Positions 1 through 13,400 are shown, counted from the first letter of the stretch. The stretch: 64,000 bases of DNA from Saururus chinensis (GCA_035235625.1 CP141140.1:41163351-41227350), one strand, 5' to 3'. Notes: generated by a model from the letters alone, not told the origin. Program-made: numbers and translations.

Positions 1-300
1 CATGTCATTACTCTCTACCTTTTCTTTTTGCTCCTGCTCCCTTTTTCTCCTTCCACTGCCTACAATCAGTTTTGGTGGCTAGATCTAGTTGGAGGTGCTC
101 CAATGCCTAGATCTAGCTGCTACTAGGTTGCAGATGATGAGCCTTTGGCACTAGGCTTGGTTGTAACCAATACTCATAACTACGACCTGTTTGTTGCCGA
201 CAATAGTGGAGGGGTTGGGCCAAGCTGTGCACACACATGAGGAGGATAGGGTTAAGAATAATGGGTTAAACATTAGATGATGATAAAAAAAGGTACTTAT
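1..300. other. Gene-free sequence at window start
   Basis: No open frame of useful length and no recognisable protein motif is visible on either strand. The sequence is of mixed composition, with a pyrimidine-rich stretch near positions 10-60. It may belong to the same repeat block as the next segment, but I see no boundary. Confidence 0.4.
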
Positions 301-2000
301 GTCATAATAAAATTTTTAGAATTAGTGGCAAAGTCACTACTTTTCTTGTAGTTAACGCTCAAAATAAGGACTTTCCAATTTTTTGTATTAAAAAGAACTA
401 AAAAAGATAAGAAAGTATCTAAATTACCCGTTTTTTATAGCATTTAGTTCTATTGTACCATTTATATCCAAGTCATATTTCTAGTTAGTGTGCCCATATA
501 TAACAACTCTATTTATTATAGTGCCTTAGAGGTTTACTCAGAATTAACACCATCCTTCATAATTTAATCAAAACACGAAAGTACTCTTTAAAAGGATCAG
601 GCCATCTATTATCCTAACACCTATGTTATTTAAAGAAAGTGTGTTGAGTCATGTATGTCATGAGAAACTTATCTTGATTGATAGATCTATATGAACTTAC
701 ATAATTTAAGCAACCATGACGTTATAAAACTGATGGTTGGCCAATTAGTGGTTGAATAGAATTTTTTCCTCTTCTGAGGCCCTTGCAGATTAGGTGGGTG
801 TCAAACTAGGCTGTCAGAATTAAACTTTATGGTCGTGGAGGCCATTAGCGATGGCATGCACTACCACCGTCCATCCTCGGCCAGGCGATATATCTCCATA
901 TTCAAATCCAGTTGTGAACATTCATCATAAGAGGGTTTCAAGGAGAATGCTAGTGCATGCCACTATATGTGATAACATAATCAGCCTTATCACATAGTAG
1001 CAAAGTGTTGTATTTATGACATATGCCAGGGTAGCCATAGTGGTTATAAGGGCATACCCAAATTAAAGTTTGTTAAACGACCCAAAATATTATACAAGAC
1101 TCTCTAACATTATTTAAGAAAAAAAATATATAAAAAGTTCCAACAACAAGCCGACCAATTAAATATTTCAATATGACCAACTATGTATGCACAACATTAT
1201 ATGCATATTACACAAAGTTGTGCAACATGGGCCTTCTTCGGAACACATGCACATGTCGTACAGTGCTAATGGTAGTCCCCACAATATATGTATACCAAAT
1301 GTTCAACACACAAGTACATATATATGCTCCAACGTTTGCCACAAGCATTACGTTTTACAGTTACGTTACAGTGTGAAGGGTGGGGGCTAGCCCTTTATGT
1401 TGCAGCTGGTGAAGCTTCACCTTCAGTCACTAGTGAAACTTGTCGGCAAATTTAAACTTTTGCCCGTCTAGTCTCCAGGCCATTCTCCTCTTCCACCCTC
1501 TATGCTCTATTGTCTATTCAAGCCTCAACAAAGATAATTAAGTATAAGTTGGCCTCTAAGGTGGGAGGCATGGAAAGAAAGGTTTAGCGACCCTAGCTAA
1601 GGATATTCTTCATGTTCACAGTTTTGTGGAGAAAAACATGGGCAAAGCAATAATAACACAAAATAGTAAATACATCAAACTCGCTACTCTTCATTAATAT
1701 AAGAAGGAATTATTAACTTTCATTTAGTTAGTCTAACAAATTATGAAGACAAATACTCTCTATGCCCGTACTTGATAGCTTTATTTTAATTACTTAAAGT
1801 AAACTAATTTTAGAATAGATATAATACTTATAATCTTTCCTTATACTTAAAAAGGCAATGGAAAGATAATTATACAAATATCATTTCTATTTTAAAAGAA
1901 TGATATGCGCAAACAGTGGTGGCCAACATTGTGTTCTCGGAGTTATCCAGAAGCCATCAGTAGCGCCTGATAATAAGTAATACACGTGTGGATTGTTGAG
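300..2000. repeat. Diverged duplicate of the sequence downstream of OBGM
   Basis: Two blocks here can be aligned by eye, in the same orientation, with sequence just 3' of the OBGM gene: about 345-615 with 36930-37180, and about 1480-1925 with 37270-37700. Shared landmarks are catatataa followed by a ct-rich run (near 500 and 37060), aaagtactcttt (near 580 and 37143), agtataagttggcc against agtatatgtcggcc (near 1542 and 37335), and acagtggtgg (near 1911 and 37682). The stretch 620-1400 has no counterpart and is probably an insertion here or a loss there. Short open frames at 1173-1390 overlap each other and look like chance. This is either an old segmental duplication or two copies of an uncharacterised repeat. 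Confidence 0.5.
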
Positions 2001-2780
2001 GGTGCAAGAGAGGGGCCCATCTACAAAATTTGTAAGCCATCTTAACTGAAGCAACCCGAAGCTTTTATCAAAATTTAGGACATTGTTGATTGTATTCTTA
2101 TTTTTTAGCTTTTTTTGGCAATAAATCTCATTTCTCATATTTTTGTCCTTTTTTTAAAAATCTTTTTGCCCTCACCTTTGCGTCTCTATTTGCATGATCT
2201 CTCATGGCGTCTGGTGTACAGCTTTCGAACACCTTTTTAACATGCTCTTGTCATTACACTTCATTTCCCACCTTCTGCCCTTTCATCCTTCCCACCGTGA
2301 TATATTCTTTACAAAAAAAAAAAGAGACGTCCACTTCCTGGCGATGATGATAGCATCGACGCTTCCACATCCACCCCCTTTGCCTCCTTTGCTATGACTG
2401 AAATCTTTGTGGACTTCTCCCCTTCTCTTGCATTTTGACACTTCAAAGCTTCCCCTGCCATACAATGGAGCTAGCAGTCTAAAGATCGATATCCAGGAGC
2501 GTGACAACCCTAGGGACTTGAGAGTTTAATATCCATTTAATTAACCTCACACATCACTAAATCACTCCTAAATTCAATAATTTGAATACAATATGAAGTA
2601 AGTGTTTTGGCCTAGATGTGAAAGAAATTATTTATTTAACAGAAATAAAAACCTAATCTCTATGCGTATTCACGATTAATCTATTGGTTAAGTTAGATTT
2701 GAAATTACTTAACTTAGAAAAATTGGAACAGACATGCTCCTAAATATCAAGGTTGAAGACTAAGTTATCTGTTAAAGGTA
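2000..2780. other. Gene-free stretch
   Basis: AT-rich sequence with poly-A and poly-T runs near 2100-2160 and 2310-2330. The short open frames on both strands show no domain or conserved motif and overlap each other. I see nothing that supports a gene, RNA or transposon boundary. Confidence 0.4.
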
Positions 2781-2789
2781 AAAAATTTA

Positions 2790-3560
2790 TTTTCACACAC
2801 ATTCACAAATCACATAGTTTTACTTGGGAATAATTAATTTAAGTGATTCTAGAATTTTAAGGAAAAATTAGGGTAAATATGAAAAATTACTATTGCATCA
2901 ATCAATCACTACAAAATACACTAGATCAGTTGATCGATCAGCCCTTAAATTAGGTCCCATTGTTTTCCCAAGAGATTATTATTGTGCTTAAGAGTTTAGT
3001 TTTAGTGGTGATAGTTTGAGTGACACACAACTAAAAGAGGAGCTTATAGAGGCTAGAAGAAGATAAAGACAAAGTAAGGAGGAAAAATGCTCTAAGACTT
3101 GAGGAGAGAATAATTTAAGGCCAACAACAAAAGAATAACGAGATCTAAACAAAAGAAGAGTTCGTGTTAGAGTCTTCACAAAAAGTTTGTGGTTTGCTAG
3201 TATCAATGTAAAGGTCTTACTTGCTAGTGTAATGATTTAGTCATTGAGAGACTAGCGTAGTTTTTTTCCCTACTTGGGGTTTTTCACAAAAAATATATTA
3301 TGTGCTCTTGCATGATTTGTGGTTTGATTGATAATTAAAATAATAATGAATGTGCTTAGTAATAAGGATTCTGTCGTTTCTATTTTAAAATAAATTTCTA
3401 TGTAATAGAGGCTAGAGCTCTTAATTTCTTATTTGTTGAAGTACCAAGGTTAGGAGCAATCTAGTGATCCCCTAGGTCGATTAGATGAATATTAAAATCT
3501 CAATTGGTAGTTGAGGATTTTGATTGATAATTACTTTGTCTTGTTATCTATAAAGTTATG
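2790..3560 (+). mobile_element. Old LTR relic, copia-type, related to the 24-kb element
   Basis: This stretch aligns by eye with the LTR of the copia-type fossil at 23.7-28 kb. Shared features, in the same order, are gatcgatca motifs, a purine-rich block ending in a guide such as aggccaacaacaaa, gtgtagagtctt-like sequence, tttttcac after a ttggg run, a taatgaatgtgcttagta-like block, aggctagagctctt, and gaggagcaatctagt followed by atattaaaatctcaa. It is heavily diverged and I see no matching internal region beside it, so it is a fossil LTR or fragment. Only the family relation is supported; the exact ends are not. Confidence 0.5.
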
Positions 3561-4450
3561 CATGCAAATACTTGAGTTTAGCCTCTCTGACAAGGGCCAG
3601 AAGCATGTGGTGATTGTGCATTGACTTGCCCAGTTGATGGGCCATTAGTGGTCCCCACCCCCGATGCCCATATCCTCCCCCCATCTGCCTCGAAGATTGG
3701 GATGCTGTTACTCGTGGTCTGTGTGGTGACCGCATGGATTGCTTTGAGGGCAATGCCCTCCTAGCATCTCAGATGTTCCTTATCTTCCGGGTATACTACT
3801 GGATCTTAATCCACAACCTCCACCAATGAAGGGGAACATGACACAACTGATTGCGAGCTTGGAAATAACCATTCACAGCCTCCATGCTGGTATGCCCATC
3901 TACTTTCCCTCTTACGTAATGAGGTAGATTACGGGGTTTGCCCTCTAGCCCTAGGCAAAGGCCTTCTAGTTTGGTCATCTGATGACTAGGCTGTTCGTTG
4001 GCATGGGTTTTAAGGCCTCTAACTCTCTTTCCTGGGTTGGCCATGATCTTTTCACTCATGCGAGTGTTAGGAATATGAACCTTGACTCTCTCCTGCAGCC
4101 ATAGAGTTGCAGGTGGCTAGGGATGAGCTGTCACTAGGGCATCCACCACAATGTTGTCCATGTTTCCAGCAACATCATCAACAATAGAGGGAGAAGGAGC
4201 TAGCTCCTGCTGTACCAGCCCCACCACCGCCACCGCTTGTCATTGCCATAGACCATATGTCCTAGAGGCTATCGAGGAGACATAGGCTACCTTGTTTGCA
4301 TTCGTGGACACCACCGTGCATCAGTTCCACCATCTCACTAGAGAGGTGGAGTATATTTACAGGTACCACCGTCACATGAAGATTTGCGTGAGGCTCTCCA
4401 AGATGGGTCTAGACTTCCTTCCATCTATTCTCACCCTTGGACTAGATTAA
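3560..4450 (+). other. Unrecognised GC-richer stretch, possible coding relic
   Basis: Base composition is richer in G and C than the flanks, and short readable stretches occur on the plus strand, for example around 4270-4440, where a frame reads through histidine- and aromatic-rich text ending near a stop at 4447. I do not recognise the protein. It could be a fragment of a captured host gene or of an old retroelement gag region. No start, splice signal or domain can be defended. Confidence 0.25.
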
Positions 4451-6220
4451 TTTTTATTTTGAAATTTTTGTAATCAAAATGCACAAAACAAACCATGTAT
4501 GCTAGTCATTTTGATGAGTGAAAAACTTTTGACTTTCCAAAATATCTGGCAAATAATTATTCATTCAAATTCAAGCATGAAAATATGGTAATTAATAAAA
4601 AGGAAGGAGAGAAGGTCCACTCACCTAGTTTTATCTCCAAGATGAATGCTTCCTCATCACCACTAGAAGCCCAAAGTTCACAGGTGGTTCTGCCTCGACA
4701 CTAAGACCTAACTCAGGTTCTTCACTATAAAAAAATATCACAGAGGTACAAACTCTCTTGATCTTCTAGAATCCCCTTACTCCTGACTGTCAAAGCTGTC
4801 ATCTCAATAATCCACATGTCAAGAAACCTCCTAGTCCAAAGATAATACATCCTTGTCCACTTGAGGAATCTCCTCCTTTGGATCCTTCTTTAGGCCATCC
4901 TCCGGGTACAGGTCAACAAATGCCGGTGGTGGTGGGTGACCTATTTGTAGAATTTCTTCTCTCTACAGCATAACCTTGGCTATGTCCGCAACAAAGATCT
5001 CGTTTGCCTCTTGAACCTGGTTCCTTGTCCAACTACACATCAAAACAACAATCTAGGATTTTATTCACTACCCTAGACCCTACCAAATATCATCCTACAA
5101 ACCAATGCATTAGAAATAGACAAGTGCCAACTCAGCTGGTGAACTCTCTCATACCAAATTGTTAAGCCGCCAATTTTACATACTTATTTTATAAATTTTT
5201 TTTCTCCTTTTGAAAAAATATGTCATGCTACCCTTCATAATATGCAATGGAAAAACCATCCCACGATCTTATAAAAAAGCTAAAAACTAAATTGGGGATA
5301 TGATAACCAATTTTTCACAACCTTTGTTTGTGATAATACCATAATTACATCTCTAAGTAACTATGTATATTAAAATACTCTTTATTTTTCATGTATGGTC
5401 TAGTTAATAAAAACGATTAATGTCACTCTCACATGCCTAAAAGCAAATCTATATGAAGAAGATGGATCAAAAAAGGGGTGGCTCCACTACATAGCTATGA
5501 TATTCTCGATACTTCTAAGTCATTCTTTTACTTGGAGAAACCTGAACCATGAAGGATGCTGAGTATACAAGTATATTCAGTGGAATTTCAACCAATATAA
5601 AATATGCATTTTGATAAAACATGTTGAGAAGGAAATGTTGCTAAAGCAAACAAATTAGCAAATGGAAATCAAATCATATATACCTTTCCAAGTCAACATA
5701 GTTACAACTAGAGAACTCCACTTTAGGGTTTACTGGACACGATAACCTCATCTAGGAGTTTAACACTCAATGAGATATTGAACTACCGCAAATACAATTT
5801 CAGTCTCTACTTGAAGCCTACACTGTCCCATCCATGCCATGAAGCAATGCCCAATTAAGGTTCATGGTTTGTACTGGTTGAGATCCTGATTACAATGATA
5901 GTAAAAAAATCATGTATTGCATTACGGGCTCATTCATCTTTTAATGCTCTAGTATATTTGAACCTAACTCCCTGGCCAGTGGAGCAGCTTTACATGACTC
6001 CCACTCTTGGATAGCCGAAAGATCATGATCTTATTTCATACCATACCCTTTCATTCTACATGGCTAAGTGATTTACTTGAGGAGTCAATCCTACATCGAG
6101 ATCCTTTTTGCTTGAGTGTCCATTGCATTAGTTTTGGGTGACCAATCCTTACATCACAAGGTCTCACACACGGGCAAATGGGTTCACTAACCCTTACATA
6201 ATACATGCTTAAACATCACT
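4450..6220. other. Gene-free AT-rich stretch
   Basis: Nothing recognisable as a gene. A minus-strand stretch around 4840-4970 reads as acidic, proline-containing text without interruption for about 40 residues (EEILQIGHPPPPAFVDLYPE and onwards), which may be a worn coding fragment, but it has no start or conserved motif that I recognise. The rest is AT-rich with many stops in all frames. Confidence 0.35.
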
Positions 6221-6225
6221 CATTC

Positions 6226-7169
6226 TGTCACACCCGAGATTTTTGCACACCTTTTTTCTATAATTCATGAGTTTTTTGCAATATAACATCTATAAATAAA
6301 GAAAATGACAAAATTCAAAACATCTAAAAATAATTTTTATAACTTTAAATAATTTTACATCAATTTTTCCCATTTATTTTTTTTTTAAAATCATACAGCC
6401 AAACCAAATATTCTCATGAGTGAATTGAAACAAACACATACAAATCAAATGCTATGGACATGGGCTTAAACAAAAATATATCTTCCAAGCATCTCTGAGT
6501 GCAAGCCTCACAAACAATCCGAAGTTTAATCCAATATATAAGTCCAAAAAAGTATAAACATTTTAAATTCTAATCTCTCCCAATACATCAAACCCACAAT
6601 AGATACAACAAGTCATACAAAATAAAAAGACTTGTAATAGGTCAAAAGTACACATGAGTCCACAAACATGTTTGTGATCGAGAGCTCTTGGAGATGGACT
6701 CTTGTTTCCAATAGTGGACTTATTCCTGTGGATTCATGTATACTTTTGACTCATTACAAGTCTGTTATTTTGTTACGATTTGTTGTATCTATTGTGGATT
6801 TGATGTATTGGGAGAGATGAGAATTTAAAATATTTATACTTTTGTGGACTTATATATTGGGTTAAACATTAGCCTATTTGTGAGACTTGCACTTAGGGAT
6901 GTCTGGGAGATATATTTTTGTTTAAGCCCATCGCTATGGTGTTTGATTTGTATGTGTTTGTTTTGATTCACACTTGAGAATGTTTGGCTTGGCCATATGA
7001 CTTTTTTTATTAAATTTACATTGGAAAAATTGATGTACAATGATTTAAAGATAAAACTTATTCTAACATGTTTCAAATTTATTCATATTTCCCCATTTAC
7101 AACCATTATATTGCAAAATGTTTTTGTGAATTTTAAAGAAAAAGGTGTGTGAAAATCTTGGGCATGACA
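6226..7169. mobile_element. Palindromic LTR-like foldback with 5-bp target duplication
   Basis: The element begins TGTCACACCCGAGATTTT and ends with the inverted counterpart CTTGGGCATGACA, so it has TG/CA termini. It is flanked on both sides by CATTC (6221-6225 and 7170-7174), a perfect 5-bp duplication. The two halves are inverted copies of each other: roughly 6226-6665 pairs with 7169-6725, at about four bases in five by eye, around a spacer of some 60 bp. There is no coding capacity. TG/CA ends plus 5-bp duplications are the marks of retroelement integrase; the inverted-arm build is unusual for an LTR. It is a fossil, and arm divergence suggests it is old. Confidence 0.7.
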
Positions 7170-7174
7170 CATTC

Positions 7175-7415
7175 ATGCACCGAATTCCTAAAAAAAACTA
7201 TGCTATTGTATTCTTTATAACTAGCATAATTTTTGATCTAAAACATCCCAAAATCTCTTATCTTGAGGTATCATCGGTAATCTCAGTGACATATGAGTCA
7301 AAACACCAATAGCAATCTGAGTACCATTGACGTGTTAAACCTCTACCAATAGTGGGTTGATTGGGACAACCCACCTCACCAATGTCACACCGATGCATTG
7401 GTCTCACTGTTGGTG
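7175..7415. other. Short gene-free linker
   Basis: Sequence between two LTR-like elements. A phrase resembling cacaccgatgcattggtctcac near 7386-7408 has a weak echo beyond the next element (9840-9900), suggesting that the two flanks were once continuous. No gene is visible. Confidence 0.3.
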
Positions 7416-9775
7416 TGTTACACCCCCATACCTTAACCCTACCCAGGTGTCGTGAACCCTAAGCATGACAAGTTCAGTCTAATTCGAAAGAACTAGACTA
7501 GCTAAGCACACAACAAACAAGATTGCTATTGAGGAAAATACTAAATTTATTTTCATCATAAGTTCAACCACCAAACACTAAATTAGTCATTATTACACAC
7601 TTAAATAAAATTCTAGCTTAGCAAGTCCTTCTACGAAGAAATGAAAACCTAGATAATATCTTAGTCTTCCCAACATGATTCCCATAGTTCAGTCCACAGC
7701 CACATCAACATCAGCTCCTAAGTCTTCTTACGACGCCATCACCTCTATGTATGTAAATGCATAGGAAGAAAATCTAACAAACAACAACACACAAAGGGGA
7801 ACAATCCCTAGTAAGGAAATTAACCATCATCAACAATAATTTTGAACTCATAAACACATAAAAATACACACCATTCCACCATACATGATTTAATATCAAT
7901 TCCAAATAATAGTGATTGTCATTGAACCCCATTAAATCAATTAAATCATTTCAATAATTTAGAAATCCCAATTGAAACCCATTCAGTTGTATCATTCTTT
8001 CCATTTAAGTGCCATTAAAGCCTGTTTTGTCCACTATGAAATCACAATACTTCTCTGAGTCCACTATGAAGTCTCAGCGGAAAGACCACAGGAGGGATTT
8101 GGGGACTTGCACCCTAGGTTGGACCCCCGCCCTTTCGAAACTTTTAGGGCACTAGAATCCATGTATTCATAAATGTATTTTGTTATTCAATTACCAAGTA
8201 TCACACACGTCATTTTTAATTAATAAAGGGGAGAGTATCGAGTTGTTTGTCATGTGAGCTATTACCCGATTGATTCCATGATCCAGTTAGGCAATTTACA
8301 TAAAATCCTTTAACCCATCCTAATGATGCATGAAAATAACACATGATATAACAATATGCATGATTTTATAATTTATACCAAGGTAAAACCCTATCATGTA
8401 AAACATGAAACATCTATTTAATGCAAATACTAACATGCTCATACATACAAGCATAATAATTATACACCTTCTACTCTTAAATGGACATGAGAGACATTAT
8501 GTTTACTGATATCAGATCAATTATAATACATCATCAAGGAATAAAACAAGAATATTTTCTCTATTTTCCCCATGTTCACAGAATTCACATATATAATATA
8601 TAAAAATGTAGCTTTAAATAATAAATCATTATAAATCACAGAGACTTCAAACATTCAATTTTTTTCACCAAGTATTACTAAAATAATAAGAAGTATGTAT
8701 AAATTTTTGTACACGAAAATCAATCATCTGACTAGTAGGAAAATAATGGATGTTAGAGGGATAATTTGGTCTTTTGACCTACCCAGAGGCTTATGAAAAT
8801 ATCCAAAAAATTACAAATAATCTATCTAGTTTTGACTGCATCATAATTTAAATTTCACAATTTTTAGACATGTATAAAGTGACTTATGGATTTTCCAATA
8901 CTAAGATGAGAATATCATGCGAATAAATTATTCATGAAAATACAGGAAAATAGAAAAAAATCCAAGTTATACCAGATATCAATTAAACCTTATTCCAAAA
9001 ATCATATAATCCCTAATTGTGCTAATATATATTTATAAGAATATATATTCATCGGTTGGTTCCCTTATCTCTTTGGGTACTCAAATCCTAAGAAACCAAA
9101 TAAACCTTTCTACGCAATGATTCACAGTACTAAAGAATTCGAAATGAGGGAGAAAGATCTAATATGAGGGAGAGGTTTGAATTAATATTGATTGAATTGA
9201 AAGAAAGAATATAAGAATTTGATAAGAACTTGAAAAGAGAGAAATAGAGAGAGAGAAGGGTGTGTGAAGAGAGAGAAAGAGGGGGGAAAGAGGGAGACAC
9301 ACACCACAGGGAAGGAGGGGCGTGTGGCAGGGGAGTTTCTTTGCCACTTTTTAAGACTTTTTGAACAAAATTTTCTCTAACCAAAAGTGTTAGAGTGGCC
9401 TAGTCAAAGGAATACTGATTGGGCATGCTTAGGGGTTAGTTTTTGTGTCAAAAATCTAGTGGTTAAGAGGTTGAGAGACTAGGTCAAATGATTAAAAAAA
9501 AACATGTGCAACTACTTGTTGGTGCCAAGAGAGAGGGAATGGAGCATCCACTTTTGATTGGTCAGGCCATCGGTCCAGCGAAAACTTCTCCAATATGCCA
9601 AAAAGTCCTATTCAAAGAGTTTATACCCAATAGGTCCCCTGCCTAAAATCTATTTCTAATGAAGATAACGTGCCAAAGATAAGAAAATAGTCTCCTAATT
9701 GAACTGAAAAGATTTTAGACATACTTCGAAGAGAAAAACTGAACTGAACCAAAGGAAAAAAATCTAGGTCTTACA
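7416..9775. mobile_element. Probable solo LTR, Ty3/gypsy-like
   Basis: Starts TGTTACACCCCC and ends TCTTACA, giving TG/CA ends with a short inverted repeat of the kind common in plant gypsy LTRs. The flanks are TGGTG on the left and CGGCG on the right, which match at three of five positions with both differences being transitions, so the target duplication is only tentative. Near 8130-8150 it carries a cccgccctttcgaaac phrase that also occurs, inverted, in the family copies at 14.1 and 30.5 kb. No internal gag or pol is present. A GA-rich tract lies at 9235-9300. Short minus-strand open frames at 9130-9384 are low-complexity. Confidence 0.5.
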
Positions 9776-10453
9776 CGGCGCCCTGTCAATATGCATGGCA
9801 ATGCATGTATGCAAGTGTACTACTTTTCATGCTCATCCTCTTACTGGTACAAGCAGCGATGTCCTCTCACTGGTACAAGCACCGATGTGTCGCTGACCTC
9901 ATCGATGATCGTGTAGAAATTGATCAAAGACACTAATGGTTTTCTGAATGCCTTTTTCAAGTACAAACTTGTGTAAAGCTTTTTGAATCAAAGCCACGAG
10001 CAGTTTATTTCATAAATTGAACATTGAAACCGTTCGAAAGTGAAATCGCCATTGTTATGTACTCATGTAAGGGGCAACGTGAAAGACACATGCACACGTT
10101 TAATCTAATAAAGAATGTGAAAAAAATCATACTTCAACCAATATCATTTTATTATTTCAAAGAAAGATGAAAATCCGACCTAAATCGAAGCGAGGTTTTG
10201 CCTCTCCCAATGCAGTCTTCCCCTAAACTGTTCCAAGACTCTTATTCGAACTAGGTATTCTTTGAGACTTCCTTCTCTCCCTAATCCAGAGTTCCACTCC
10301 CTTATATACCGAGGTAACTATTTTCAAAACCCAGAACTGCTAAACTACTTTGTTTTCCAAGATAACTATGACATGCAATTTTCATTGGTGGACTATTGAT
10401 GCGTTGATGGTTACCGATAGTAGCATTACATTGTTTCATTGGTTGAGCACTGG
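9776..10453. other. Gene-free linker between LTR-type repeats
   Basis: Contains an imperfect local duplication, ctcttactggtacaagcagcgatgt against ctcactggtacaagcaccgatgt (about 9838-9888). Otherwise no gene, RNA or clear repeat boundary is visible. Confidence 0.35.
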
Positions 10454-13400
10454 TGTCACACCCCACCAAACCCCCTTGACCCAAAATCGGTCTAAAGAGA
10501 GATCACTAAGTCACGATGAAGTGAAAAGCAAACCCAAAACTGGGCTAGATTGAAGTACACATCACTTTCCTTTGTGCAAAAGTAATTAATGAATAATAAA
10601 GGACATTAATTGAAGTCTCTTAGTCATTCACAAATTGATGTAAGTCTCAAAATAACATAATTCTCAAGCATGAAAGGCAACACATATGCCTAAACCATTA
10701 AACAAGGCTATCTCATAACATGTAAAGTATTATAGTCACAAGTTACATCAAAATAAACATAGACTCTATCCTATCACATGAGAACTATCCCACACTCGAT
10801 GCATCTATTCGCCTCCATGCACATAATATAAGTCATCCTGAGCACCTGTATAATACAACCATGCGGCCCCAAAACAAAACCATACAGATGTAGTGAGCTT
10901 AGCCATAAATTTCATGCAATCTAGTTTTAACAACACAAGAGCACATCCAATCCCTTACACTTACAACTTGTAGGAAATATCTCATTCACACATCACATAT
11001 ATATAATCGAAACATGTGCATCATGTCTCAATATATTTCATCATCCACACATACAACCTATGCATTCAAGTGACATAATCCGTACACATCCCGCATGATC
11101 AATTATCACAATCCATACACATCTTTTATGGTTAACTATCACTTCTATATGATCAAGTTTCATAATCTTTACACAACCTGTTTAAACATAAACATCATTT
11201 TCCCTACACAAAACTTGTGTAAATGAGCATAATAATTGTTACAACCTGTCTTTCGATTGACTTAAATGTCAAAATCCTATTAATTTGTTATCAAAGATGG
11301 GCCCAGATCAATCATGTATAAATGAGTAACCCTTACCAAAATTTTAATTACTAGCATACATAATTTCAAAAAGAAGGCAATAGATGCCACAACATCATGT
11401 CAACATAAACATACAGTGTGAACAAAAAATTACAAAACAAAATCCACCATGTAGGCCTCTATTTTCTACAATCTATTTCGCTATAGCCCCAGACTTGTGT
11501 CTACATTGACAACATTTGGGGGTGGGTAAGTGTAAAGTTTATACCCAGTATATAGCATTAAATTCTATGAACATGCCAAAGTAAAATTTCAACAAATAAG
11601 ATGTATGAATAAATCAAATTTCAAAAAGTCAACTTCAAAATTCAAGTAGTATTTTGTAGAGCTTAGAGCAAATATATATCATTCACAAAATGTTATTGAT
11701 ACTAAAACGATAAACACCCGTGCTCATGGGGCAGTTGGATTAAAAGGAGAGAGAGATTTCCCCATGCTACCCCAACTCATGTGTGCGCTATAAGCCTCAT
11801 TAGGCAGTATCTAGGAGTGATAAACAATAGTCCTTGGTTTGCATGTTGAAGAACTACCCATCAAATTTCAAAATTTAAACAACTAGAATACTCAAACGCT
11901 ATTCAAATACTTGTACTTTGAAAATTCTTGTTAAGGGGTAGACATTCGTCCAACCCCTAACAGTACTTTAAAACTTGCTACTTTCAACATAAACCTCAAT
12001 TATGACTTAAAAGGATTTCAAAAACGGAGCTTAGCTCTAGCAAGAAATTAGGATTTAGAACTACGTACCCTCGCTTTTGAACCTCCTCAAAAAAGCGTGT
12101 GGTGGTGAAGCCTTTACTTGTTCCTGGCTTAAGAGAGTCGGGGACACCTCCCCTCGCACTGGGATAGTTTCTACTTCTAGCTTGAGTACAATAGGCGAAA
12201 CCTCCCCTAGCGTTGGGACAATTTCTACTTTTGGCATGTGAGTGGAGGATGGATCCTCCTCTATCCCTTGGTAGTTTCTCCCATTTAGAGATGTTAACTC
12301 TAAAAAATGGACCCCTCCCACGACATGGGGCACACTCAGATTAGCTAGAATTATTTTTTGAACATTAGAAATTGGGCGAAACAAGACTTCCAAATGGAGG
12401 TTTGGAGTTAAGAAAACGGGAAAAATCAGAAGAGAGGAGAGGAGAAAAGTATGCGGCGAATTGGAACCCCTCCCCCTCTCTCTATGTTGGGCATCGACGA
12501 CTGTAGAAATGCCACACTTCTATAGTCTAGCCATAGGCTAGGCCTATTGTGGTAGGCTAGCCTACCATAGCTGGTTGCCACGGTAGGCTGACGTTAGGAG
12601 CCAGCTCTTGTTGATGCAAGCAACGCATTGACACAATTATTTTATTTTTTATTTTAAAATCCCAAAATTTCCAAAATATAATATTTCTTCACTCCAAACC
12701 AGGATTTGTGCATTCTCCATGCCGTTGGGTTTGTGTCGATGATCTCTATGAAACAAGACCTATTTTCTAGGAAAAATTAAGTGGGCCCACCCATGACTCA
12801 TTTCTCGAGGCCATAGCCTATGATTTCAATGTCATATTCACACATTTTTGGGCTCATTACATTCATCTCTCCAGAGTCCTATGAACGATCTAAAAGGTTC
12901 TTCAAGAGATTATGACCCAAAATTAAATAAAATTGATAAAACGATTTGTTCACCCTGAAAACACAATATGGGCCCAAAAGTATATATTCAAAAATTTGGG
13001 TTGTTACAATAATCTATACACTAACATGTGTAAATAACACGATGAATGTCATGCGATAGATAAATCAACCTGCTCACCTTGAAAATCCTATGAAGGAAGA
13101 CCTAAGTAGACCCATTCACCCTAGAATTCCTAAGAAGGAAGGCCTAAGTAGACCTATTCACCCTAGTATTCCTATGCAGTTTGGAAAATCCCCGATGAAG
13201 TGTTCTTAGTTAGATGGTGACTTTGACCAAGTTTTAACTAGGGAAAAAAATCCCAAATCTATAAATAACCATTTTACGCTTGTTAAATTTGAGAATGTTC
13301 ATTTACCTGACTTTGGCTCCTCCGGTTCAGGGGTTTAAAAAAATCCGAGTGAAAGGTAAGTGTGTGACCTAAATTTAGACCAAGTTATAAGGTGGATAAA

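Noticed and set aside
12061-12393. 110-codon minus-strand open frame
   Set aside because: Falls inside the nested solo LTR and contains a short internal repeat, with no start context, splice signals or domain.
10454-13008. One single 2.55-kb solo LTR from TGTCACACCCC to GGGTTGTTACA
   Set aside because: The right end pairs instead with TGTTACAACC at 11237 through the ATAAT duplication, so these are two different elements, one nested in the other.
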